Shown here one piece after another: positions 1 through 5,248 of a stretch of 10,143 nt of DNA. The translations under genes were made by a program, and so were the position numbers. The DNA comes from an uncultured Clostridia bacterium (GTDB lineage: Bacteria; Bacillota; Clostridia; Christensenellales; UBA1242). Position 1 is the first letter of the stretch; every line of letters starts with the position of its first letter. The stretch lies in contig CAMLUY010000025.1 of the NCBI GenBank assembly GCA_946487985.1, forward strand, positions 1 through 10,143, read 5' to 3'. The notes beneath the pieces are model-generated. The model did no database searches. It was not told the origin of the DNA and worked only from the letters and a program-made list of their open reading frames with translations.

Positions 1-32
1 GTATCAGAAGGTGCCGCTGGATCACCTCCTTT
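1..32 (+). rRNA. 16S ribosomal RNA, 3' end only (partial)
   Basis: The first 32 bases are the 3' terminus of a small-subunit rRNA. They hold the helix 45 hairpin (GTATC, loop AGAA, GGTGC), the universal GGATCACCTCC and a short T run. CCTCC (25-29) is the anti-Shine-Dalgarno sequence, which matches the AGGAGG, AAGGAG and GAGG sites upstream of genes in this window. The rest of the gene lies to the left. The usual bacterial helix 45 loop is GGAA, with the two dimethylated adenines; here it reads AGAA with both adenines kept. The mature end is placed after CCTCCTTT by analogy and could differ by a base or two. Confidence 0.95.
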
Positions 33-186
33 TAAAGAGAAAGACAGTCGAGGCTGAGGATACACCTCAGTCGGATAGGAATATCCAAAGAGAGTCTGTG
101 CAAACCAGACAAAGCAAGTGATTGAATAGATCACACCGCATCAATAGCTTTGAACGTACTTAAAAAGTATATATTATTTAATTCAT
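33..186 (+). ncRNA. 16S 3' trailer with a chain of perfect hairpins
   Basis: This spacer holds no tRNA and no start of 23S. It contains consecutive short perfect stems: 54-59 with 65-70 (CTGAGG/CCTCAG, extendable by a G-U and a G-C pair to 52 and 72); 73-77 with 82-86 (GGATA, loop GGAA, TATCC); 94-98 with 106-110 (GTCTG/CAGAC); 118-122 with 130-134 (GTGAT/ATCAC), which can be enclosed by 110-115 with 147-152 (CAAAGC/GCTTTG) although it shares base 110 with the previous stem; and 157-161 with 165-169 (TACTT/AAGTA). It is probably the precursor trailer of 16S, used in maturation and leading into the terminator. A stable small RNA released from the trailer is possible but has no direct support. 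Confidence 0.5.
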
Positions 187-220
187 AAAAAAAGACTAGG
201 AAAAATCCTAGTCTTTTTTT
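187..220 (+). terminator. Rho-independent terminator after 16S
   Basis: A perfect 15-bp stem (187-201 with 206-220, core GACTAGGA/TCCTAGTC) closes on an AAAA loop, and the 3' arm ends in seven T. The A-run on the 5' side would let it also act on the minus strand. It closes the 16S transcription unit before any 23S. Confidence 0.9.
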
Positions 221-225
221 GTGCT

Positions 226-262
226 CAATAAAATTCCACCAAACCACGGCGGAATTTTATTG
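226..262. repeat. Imperfect inverted repeat, possible dispersed palindromic element
   Basis: CAATAAAATTCC (226-237) is the exact reverse complement of GGAATTTTATTG (251-262). After one A-C mismatch (238/250), two further C-G pairs (239-240 with 248-249) leave a seven-base loop. There is no clean U-tract on either side, so it is not a textbook terminator. It lies just past the 16S terminator in non-coding A+T-rich DNA. It could be a short dispersed palindrome or a hairpin that protects or ends the transcript of the minus-strand regulator gene. Only this copy is visible. Confidence 0.5.
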
Positions 263-302
263 TTTAGTATGGTTTTTATTATTTTTTTGTATTAAAATAA
301 AT

Positions 303-318
303 TTATGTTTTTACATAA
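303..318. repeat. Small A+T-rich dyad, possible weak terminator of the regulator gene
   Basis: TTATGT (303-308) pairs with ACATAA (313-318) around a TTTT loop. On the minus strand it lies downstream of the regulator stop codon and is followed by a T-rich run, so it might end that transcript. The stem is short and has only one G-C pair, so this is weak. Confidence 0.25.
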
Positions 319-366
319 CTATTTTAAAAATTTTTTATGCTATCCTTTTGGAGAAGGAGTAAAAAG

Positions 367-459
367 ATGAAAGCTTTTATTAATCAATATCCAATTCATC
401 GAATTCGAATAAAGGACTATCAAAAAATTCACTTATTGAAACGCCAAGTGCTCTTATAA
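367..459 (+). CDS. Possible 30-aa small ORF with a strong ribosome binding site
   Basis: I do not recognise this product. An ATG at 367 opens 30 codons ending in TAA at 457-459. The start is preceded by AAGGAG (354-359) seven bases away, among the best Shine-Dalgarno sites in the window. The peptide starts MKAFINQYPIHRIRIKDYQK and is basic, with no signal peptide or membrane segment. It lies antisense to the last codons of the convergent regulator gene (380-625). The SD can pair with TCCTT (343-347) in a five-bp hairpin. No good promoter is visible: TATGCT (336-341) could be a -10, but the best -35 (TTTACA, 310-315) is 20 bases away. It could be a real short peptide, the leftover 5' end of a gene broken when the neighbouring module arrived, or chance. 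Confidence 0.25.
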   Translation: MKAFINQYPIHRIRIKDYQKIHLLKRQVLL

Positions 460-625
460 TAAGTGCCATAGTTTTGAAATTTGACGCCTTGATTTTTCCA
501 TTCATTACGCTGTTCATAGTACTGTGATAAATACCAGTAATTTGTTCAACCCTGTATTGCGTCATATGTTTTTCTTTCAGTAATTCGCGTACTCTTGCCG
601 AAAAAGCTTCATTTAATGTTCTCAT
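380..625 (-). CDS. Small Cro/CI-type (XRE family) helix-turn-helix regulator
   Basis: An 81-residue protein that is almost entirely one helix-turn-helix DNA-binding domain of the lambda Cro/CI (XRE, HTH_3) type. The core runs from about residue 8 to 68. MTQYRVEQITGI (21-32) is the first HTH helix and turn, STMNSVMNGK (35-44) resembles the recognition helix, and FKTMALIIRALGVSISEFF (50-68) is the typical family ending. There is no ligand or dimerisation domain, and the tail is short and acidic. The start is supported by an AGGAGG site (631-636 on the plus strand) five bases upstream. It probably represses its own gene and the divergent SLOG gene through the repeats between them, as is common for small XRE proteins in phage, toxin-antitoxin and defence modules. 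That target is inferred from position only. Confidence 0.85.
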   Translation of the reverse strand: MRTLNEAFSARVRELLKEKHMTQYRVEQITGIYHSTMNSVMNGKIKASNFKTMALIIRALGVSISEFFDSPLFEFDELDID

Positions 626-639
626 TTTTTCCTCCTAAA

Positions 640-663
640 ATAGGTGTATTCAAATCCACCTAT
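640..663. repeat. Inverted repeat in the leader of the regulator gene
   Basis: ATAGGTG (640-646) and CACCTAT (657-663) are exact reverse complements separated by ten bases. On the regulator mRNA this is a seven-bp stem just upstream of the Shine-Dalgarno site. In DNA it could instead be an operator for the XRE protein. The sequence does not decide between these. Confidence 0.45.
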
Positions 664-714
664 ATTTTATCATACGTAGTTTTAAAATTATGTATTATAA
701 AATGGTCAAAAGGT

Positions 715-742
715 TTGTGTTTTTGGGAAAATATGTTATAAT
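715..742 (+). promoter_or_regulatory. Promoter of the SLOG gene, extended -10
   Basis: TATAAT (737-742) is a perfect -10 preceded by TG one base away (734-735), an extended -10. The -35 is poor (TTGTGT, 715-720, 16-bp spacing), which extended -10 promoters tolerate. Transcription would begin near 749, inside the second direct repeat. The Shine-Dalgarno AAGGGG (763-768) lies six bases before the ATG. Confidence 0.65.
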
Positions 743-762
743 ATGTAGTATAAAATGGTCAA
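735..762 (-). promoter_or_regulatory. Candidate divergent promoter for the XRE regulator
   Basis: On the minus strand TTGACC (762-757), 16 bases and TATAAC (740-735) make a good sigma-A-type promoter. Its -10 overlaps the -10 of the plus-strand promoter and its -35 lies inside direct repeat 2. It would give a leader of about 100 bases that includes the 640-663 dyad. Repeat 1 also carries TTGACC on the minus strand, with a poorer -10 (TTTAAA, 686-681). Confidence 0.4.
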
Positions 763-774
763 AAGGGGTTAAAT

Positions 775-1308
775 ATGGAGATTTTAAAAAAATTATCGTC
801 GGAAATTGAAAAATTAAATGAGCAAACTTGTTGTTTTTCAGGTCCAAGAAGTCAAAAGTTGCCGTGGGGATATAATGAAAAAGATGAGCGCTGTTTGCTT
901 GTGAAAGACAGGGTTACACAAGAAATTGAATTTGCAATTTCAACAGGCTATACTATATTTATAACAGGTATGGCTCTTGGCTTTGACATGATGTGTGCAG
1001 AAATTGTTTTGCAATTACGGAAAAAATATCCTTTTATCAAGCTTTATTGTGCAGTACCATGTAAAGGGCAGGAAAAGTCGTGGCCATGGTCGCAGCAAAA
1101 CAGATATCATAATATTCTTTCAAAGGCTGATAAGGTTGACGTGCTTTATGAAAAATATTGCCGTGAAAGCATGCTGAATCGCAACAAATATATGGTCAAC
1201 AATTCGTCAAAGTTGATTGCTCTTTATGGCGGTACTGGGGGCGGGACAAAGTTTACTATTGACTATGCGCGCTCACAGGGACTTGATATTACCATAATAA
1301 AACCATAG
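775..1308 (+). CDS. SLOG-superfamily protein of the DUF1273 / YpsA-like family
   Basis: A 177-residue Rossmann-like protein of the SLOG superfamily. Visible marks are FSGPRSQKLPWGYNEKDERC (21-40), matching the family N-terminal nucleotide-binding loop that usually reads FTGHRPxKLPWG; the second loop GMALGFDMMCAE (65-76); and YGGTGGGTKFTIDYA (151-165), the usual GGT-containing C-terminal motif. The length is normal. SLOG proteins are thought to bind nucleotides or nucleotide-derived ligands. B. subtilis YpsA is linked to cell division and stress, and relatives occur in phages and conflict systems; the ligand here is unknown. The histidine of the GHR motif is proline, a possible change in activity. 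It is divergent from the XRE regulator, shares the repeat-flanked promoter region, and is more A+T-rich than the core genes downstream. Confidence 0.8.
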   Translation: MEILKKLSSEIEKLNEQTCCFSGPRSQKLPWGYNEKDERCLLVKDRVTQEIEFAISTGYTIFITGMALGFDMMCAEIVLQLRKKYPFIKLYCAVPCKGQEKSWPWSQQNRYHNILSKADKVDVLYEKYCRESMLNRNKYMVNNSSKLIALYGGTGGGTKFTIDYARSQGLDITIIKP

Positions 1309-1322
1309 TTTTGGTAATAAAA

Positions 1323-1356
1323 TTTTTCATGCAGTCATACATTATCGCATGAAAAA
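1323..1356 (+). promoter_or_regulatory. Hairpin trapping the start codon of the deacetylase-like gene
   Basis: TTTTTCATGC (1323-1332) is the exact reverse complement of GCATGAAAAA (1347-1356), with a 14-base loop. The ATG start (1349-1351) lies in the 3' arm and no Shine-Dalgarno site is visible before it. In RNA the start codon would be paired, suggesting weak or conditional translation. No T-run follows, so it is not a terminator. Confidence 0.4.
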
Positions 1357-2077
1357 GTTTCATTTTGGTGTAATAAAAGCAAGCCGATGGGCAACAAACG
1401 CTTGCATTATTCTAGTGGTGCTTGTCATTGCGGCTTTTGCGGCAGTGGCAGGGTTTAATGTGCTGCCAACGAATGCGGTCAGCGGAGTGCATTACAATGG
1501 TGACACCTCATCGAATAAGGTGACATTGATGGTCAATGTATATTGGGGAACGGAATATCTTGATGAAATGCTGAAAATTTTTGATGAAAAAGGCGTCAAG
1601 ACAACCTTTTTTGTTGGCGGGACTTGGGCTGTACTCAATGGCGACTATCTGACAAAGCTGCACGATTCTGGCCACGAACTGGCAAATCATGGCTATCATC
1701 ACAAAGACCACGACAAGCTTGACGAAGAGGGCAATCTGAACGAAATCAGCACTACGCACAAAATTGTCAAAGAGCTTCTCGGCATTGACATGAACCTTTT
1801 TGCTCCGCCAAGCGGCGCATATGACAAGCTTACGGTTTCATGCGCAGAAAGCCTTGGCTATCGCACGATAATGTGGACTCGCGACACCATTGACTGGCGC
1901 GACCATGACGCCAATCTTATTTACAGCAGGGCAATCAAAAAGGCGCATGGCGGCGACCTGATTTTAATGCACCCAACTGCCAGCACGGTTGAAGCGTTGC
2001 CAAAAATTATCGACTATTTCCAGTCAAACGGGTTTATACTGACTACGGTGTCAGACAATCTTGGCGCATCGGTGTGA
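1349..2077 (+). CDS. Membrane-anchored polysaccharide deacetylase-like (NodB) protein, YlxY/PdaB type
   Basis: A 242-residue protein with one N-terminal membrane segment (about 15-39, rich in I, V, A), likely an uncleaved anchor, then an extracytoplasmic NodB domain from about residue 57. Members of carbohydrate esterase family 4 remove acetyl groups from peptidoglycan or chitin-like sugars using a divalent metal. Seen here: the metal-binding histidines in NHGYHH (H114, H118), FAPPSG (151-156, alanine where many members have arginine), DTIDW (179-183) and LMHPT with the catalytic-type histidine H208. Motif 1, usually TFDDG with the catalytic and metal-binding aspartates, reads NVYWG (63-67). 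The protein may be inactive or use altered chemistry; YlxY-like members with an altered motif 1 are known in Bacillota, some near this locus. The ATG at 1349 is the only sensible start although it lacks an SD. Confidence 0.82.
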   Translation: MKKFHFGVIKASRWATNACIILVVLVIAAFAAVAGFNVLPTNAVSGVHYNGDTSSNKVTLMVNVYWGTEYLDEMLKIFDEKGVKTTFFVGGTWAVLNGDYLTKLHDSGHELANHGYHHKDHDKLDEEGNLNEISTTHKIVKELLGIDMNLFAPPSGAYDKLTVSCAESLGYRTIMWTRDTIDWRDHDANLIYSRAIKKAHGGDLILMHPTASTVEALPKIIDYFQSNGFILTTVSDNLGASV

Positions 2078-2108
2078 AAAATTAGCCTATTATCAAACAA
2101 AAACTTAC

Positions 2109-2149
2109 AAAAATATTCTCGAAATTTTATTGAGAATATTTTTATTTTG
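2109..2149 (+). terminator. Rho-independent terminator after the deacetylase-like gene
   Basis: A perfect 12-bp stem (2109-2120 with 2132-2143; core ATATTCTC/GAGAATAT) with an 11-base loop is followed by TTTTTATTTT. It separates the deacetylase-like gene from the ftsK operon, which therefore needs its own promoter between about 2145 and 2256. No convincing promoter stands out there: TTGACA at 2194-2199 has no matching -10, and TTGAAA (2166-2171) with TAATTT (2189-2194) is only moderate. Confidence 0.85.
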
Positions 2150-2272
2150 TGCTATATTATATTTATTGAAAAATACAATTTTCAAAAATAATTTTGACAA
2201 CATGAAAAAGCCTTTCAAGAAAGGGCAATAATTGACTTTTCAAGCTCGCACAGCACAGGAGAAAAGGATTTT

Positions 2273-5248
2273 ATGGCAATATTTCAAGTGAATAAAAAAA
2301 ATTCAGCAAAAAATAAAAACATCAAGAAAGTCACAGGTTGGGTCATGCTTGCGGTTGCCACCTTTGTGTTTTTGTTCTCTGTGACCAGTCTGGTGCCAGC
2401 GCTGCAATACTTTTTCCTTGGTATTTTGGGCATATTTGTCTATCCGCTTTGCGTGATTGCCTTCATCATTGCGCTTGCGCTTTTGAACGACAAAAAATAC
2501 GTCATGCCAAAGCGTTACGCAATCTTTTTGACGCTGTCACTTTATCTATTTTTGTCAATAATACAACTGATAATTCTTGGCTCGCCGAAGGGGCTGAGCT
2601 ATGGACAATTCATCGCGCTGAATTATTCAAAACAATTCACTGCTGGCGGCATGATTATCGGCTTTCTGCCTTCATCTTTGATGTATTTGATGGGGCAGGT
2701 TGCGACATACATTATCTTATCCATTGCGCTTATTGTGTGCGTAGCCTTTTTCGTTGAGGCTGTGCTTTCACTTCGCAAGACTGAAAACCAGCAAAAGCCA
2801 ATCAAATTGCAAATCAAAGAGAAACCAAAACAGGTTAAAAACCTTCCAGCAGACCGCGAAAGCATTGTTTTCGACCGCAAAGAAGAGCCCAACATCATGT
2901 TTAATGGACATGTAGAGGAGGAAAAGACGCGAGAGCTGACTGCACGCGAAAAGCTAGGCCTTGTGGGTGGAAATCGTGATTTGCGCACCTACTCAGAGCA
3001 AAACAACAGTTTCAAACTGCCAGAAGAAAAGGCGGCGGCAGGGAAAGTGCCAAACGGTATGAGCATTAAGGAGTACTTGCTTACTCCGCCACAGGTTGAT
3101 ATCAATACTTTTGGTGGCAGAGCTCGTTCACGAGTCAATGCTCAGGCGACAATGCAACCTCAGTCGTCATCGCAAGGCCTTTACAACAACTTGACGGTGG
3201 GTGAAATTAAGAGTAATATCAGCTCTTTAAAGGACAGTGAAGACATTAAGCCGTCTTCGTTCGTGCATGAGGAAAGCTATGACTTTTCACAAACCCAATC
3301 GCTTCGTCGTGGCAATTTGCCAGAGGTTAAGCCAGAGCAGATAACCAGTGAGGCCGAGGATATTATCCGCTCAGTTGTTGAGCAGGAAAAGAAAGAGCGG
3401 GGCGACGACTATTCTGAATATATTGACTTTGGTGATGTTGGCAGCGAGGTCGAAGAAGTCCACGAACAAGATGTTCAGCCTCTACGCGGTCGCGACAACC
3501 TTACCGAGGGCAGGGGCTTTTCACGCGACCGCGACCAGCTTGCCCGAAATGACAGGCTTTCAAGCGGATTAAACGACAATCAGCAGGGCTCGTCTGAGCA
3601 TCAAAACTTTACGCGCTCTGACAGGGCAGATATTCTTGCAGAGCAGTCAGGATCAGCCCATGAAAACGGTTCAGTACAAAACCCGCAACATGAGAACCGT
3701 TTTACCAAGCCGCCAGTTAATGATGAGATGGAAAAGCGCAAACGCTTTGTCGAGCTTGATGACAACAAGCCTAGCCAAAAGATAGAGCCGTACAAATACA
3801 CGCGTCCGCAAATCGACCTTATTACGACCAAGTCTGACGATTTGTCAATGTTTAATGAAGAAGTGCCAATGAAGCGCGTTGCTCTTGAAAACGCACTTGA
3901 AAACTTTGGCGTACCTGCCAAGGTGCAAAATGTTGTTATTGGCCCGACTGTAACCCGCTATGAAATCGAAATGCCAGAGGGCATATCTGTAAAAAAGATT
4001 CTTTCGCTTGACGCTGACATAGCATATGCGCTTTCGGCAAAAGGTCAGATACGTATTGAAGCGCCAATACCAGGTCGCAGCATAGTGGGCATTGAAGTGC
4101 CAAACGACAAGGTTGCAAAGGTGTCGATTAAAGACGTGCTTCAATCCAAAGAGTTCACGCTCAGCCCATCGCCGCTGACATTCGCGCTTGGCAAGGATAT
4201 CACAGGCAATGTGCGTGTATGCAATCTTCAAAAAATGCCACACCTGCTTGTCGCAGGCACTACGGGTTCGGGCAAAAGTGTATGCCTGAACACAATCATT
4301 ACTTCAATCTTGTACAAGGCATCACCAGACGAGGTCAAGTTCATTTTGATTGACCCAAAACAGGTGGAGCTTTCAATGTACGAAGGCCTGCCACACCTGG
4401 TCGTACCGCACGTGATTACCGACCCGACCAAGGCGGTCAACGCTTTGCAGTGGGCGGTTGACGAAATGGAGCGCCGCTTCAACCTGATTTCAGAGGAGCG
4501 TGTTCGTAACATAGGCGAGTACAACAAGCTTGACAAGGTTCTTCAAAACAAAGTGAAAAAGATGCCATACCTTGTAATAATTTTTGACGAGTTTGCCGAC
4601 TTCATGTCAGTTGCAAAGAATGAAATCGAAGACAAAATCAGGCGACTTGCCGGCAAGGCGCGTGCAGCCGGCATTCACCTTATATTGGCAACTCAGCGTC
4701 CTTCAACCGATGTTGTCACAGGTACGCTTAAAGCAAACCTGCCAGCTCGAATCGCGTTCAAAGTTGCAAGCCGTGTCGATAGCGAAGTCATTATGGGGGC
4801 AACAGGCGCTGAAAAACTGCTTGGCTATGGCGATATGCTTTACAAACCGGCAGACTCAGAACCAGTGCGCCTGCAAGGCTGCTTTATTGATACACCAGAA
4901 ACCAAAGACATCGTCAACTTTATCACTACAAACAACGAAGAAATCTTTGATGAAGAGGCTAACAACGCCATCAACAATCCAGGCAAATCGACGGGTGGCG
5001 GTAATGGTGGCGGCGATAACGGAGTCGACCCGCTTTTGCCTCAGGCGCTCAAAATTTGTATTGACAACGGCGTAGCTTCAACTACTATGGTTCAGCGCAA
5101 GCTTTCAATCGGCTACCCACGCGCAGCTCGCATTGTTGACCAAATGGAGGAGCGCGGCTACATCGCAAGCGCGGACGGCTCAAAGCAGCGTGCGGTTTAC
5201 ATTACCATAGATGAATTCTATACAATATTTGGGGATATTTATGACTAA
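2273..5248 (+). CDS. ftsK: DNA translocase FtsK/SpoIIIE
   Basis: A 991-residue septal DNA pump that uses ATP to move chromosomal DNA through the closing septum. In order: four or five membrane segments (about 21-41, 45-71, 82-103 and 124-166); a long hydrophilic linker (about 170-540) rich in charged residues, Q, S and N; the FtsK alpha/beta motor with Walker A GTTGSGKS (662-669) and Walker B LVIIFDE (767-773); a Gly-rich hinge (about 904-917); and the winged-helix gamma domain (about 919-980) with GYPRAARIVDQMEERG, which reads polar DNA signals. SpoIIIE of B. subtilis is 787 residues, so the linker is long. The ATG is supported by AGGAG (2257-2261) and AAAGGA (2263-2268). It is first in the operon with rimO and pgsA; its last eight bases overlap rimO. 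The sequence does not separate vegetative FtsK from sporulation SpoIIIE. Confidence 0.95.
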   Translation: MAIFQVNKKNSAKNKNIKKVTGWVMLAVATFVFLFSVTSLVPALQYFFLGILGIFVYPLCVIAFIIALALLNDKKYVMPKRYAIFLTLSLYLFLSIIQLIILGSPKGLSYGQFIALNYSKQFTAGGMIIGFLPSSLMYLMGQVATYIILSIALIVCVAFFVEAVLSLRKTENQQKPIKLQIKEKPKQVKNLPADRESIVFDRKEEPNIMFNGHVEEEKTRELTAREKLGLVGGNRDLRTYSEQNNSFKLPEEKAAAGKVPNGMSIKEYLLTPPQVDINTFGGRARSRVNAQATMQPQSSSQGLYNNLTVGEIKSNISSLKDSEDIKPSSFVHEESYDFSQTQSLRRGNLPEVKPEQITSEAEDIIRSVVEQEKKERGDDYSEYIDFGDVGSEVEEVHEQDVQPLRGRDNLTEGRGFSRDRDQLARNDRLSSGLNDNQQGSSEHQNFTRSDRADILAEQSGSAHENGSVQNPQHENRFTKPPVNDEMEKRKRFVELDDNKPSQKIEPYKYTRPQIDLITTKSDDLSMFNEEVPMKRVALENALENFGVPAKVQNVVIGPTVTRYEIEMPEGISVKKILSLDADIAYALSAKGQIRIEAPIPGRSIVGIEVPNDKVAKVSIKDVLQSKEFTLSPSPLTFALGKDITGNVRVCNLQKMPHLLVAGTTGSGKSVCLNTIITSILYKASPDEVKFILIDPKQVELSMYEGLPHLVVPHVITDPTKAVNALQWAVDEMERRFNLISEERVRNIGEYNKLDKVLQNKVKKMPYLVIIFDEFADFMSVAKNEIEDKIRRLAGKARAAGIHLILATQRPSTDVVTGTLKANLPARIAFKVASRVDSEVIMGATGAEKLLGYGDMLYKPADSEPVRLQGCFIDTPETKDIVNFITTNNEEIFDEEANNAINNPGKSTGGGNGGGDNGVDPLLPQALKICIDNGVASTTMVQRKLSIGYPRAARIVDQMEERGYIASADGSKQRAVYITIDEFYTIFGDIYD

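Larger units (their letters stand above)
691..766. promoter_or_regulatory. Pair of 23-bp direct repeats, probable operators
   Basis: Two copies of a 23-bp sequence lie at 691-713 and 744-766 and differ at one position (T695 against G748). The shared core is TATAAAATGGTCAAAAGG. The start-to-start distance is 53 bp, close to five helical turns, so both copies face the same side of the DNA. Copy 1 ends just upstream of the proposed -35 of the SLOG gene, and copy 2 covers the expected transcription start and reaches into its Shine-Dalgarno site. This is the layout expected for cooperative repression, most simply by the adjacent XRE protein, which is inferred. The repeats are direct and not clearly palindromic, which is less usual for XRE operators. 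Confidence 0.65.

Noticed and set aside
33..186. A tRNA or the start of 23S after 16S
   Set aside because: No cloverleaf with a TTCGA-type T-loop and CCA-ready acceptor stem can be drawn, and no 23S 5' sequence appears before the terminator.
995..1177. Alternative-frame ORF inside the SLOG gene
   Set aside because: No ribosome binding site and no recognisable domain; the other frame carries clear family motifs.
1299..1312. Terminator at the end of the SLOG gene (AAAAC/GTTTT)
   Set aside because: Five-bp stem with one G-C pair and no following U-tract; too weak to call.
2194..2199. TTGACA as the -35 of an ftsK promoter
   Set aside because: No -10-like hexamer at 16-18 bases (the sequence there is AAGAAA); the nearest, AATAAT, is 27 bases away.
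3845..4243. Antisense ORF (132 codons) across ftsK
   Set aside because: Aromatic- and Cys-rich mirror of a conserved coding region, without an SD or family similarity; a typical shadow frame.
5211..5240. Upstream ATG for rimO, adding ten residues
   Set aside because: There is no Shine-Dalgarno site before 5211, while GGGGA lies five bases before the ATG at 5241 and the conserved UPF0004 start then falls at the usual distance.
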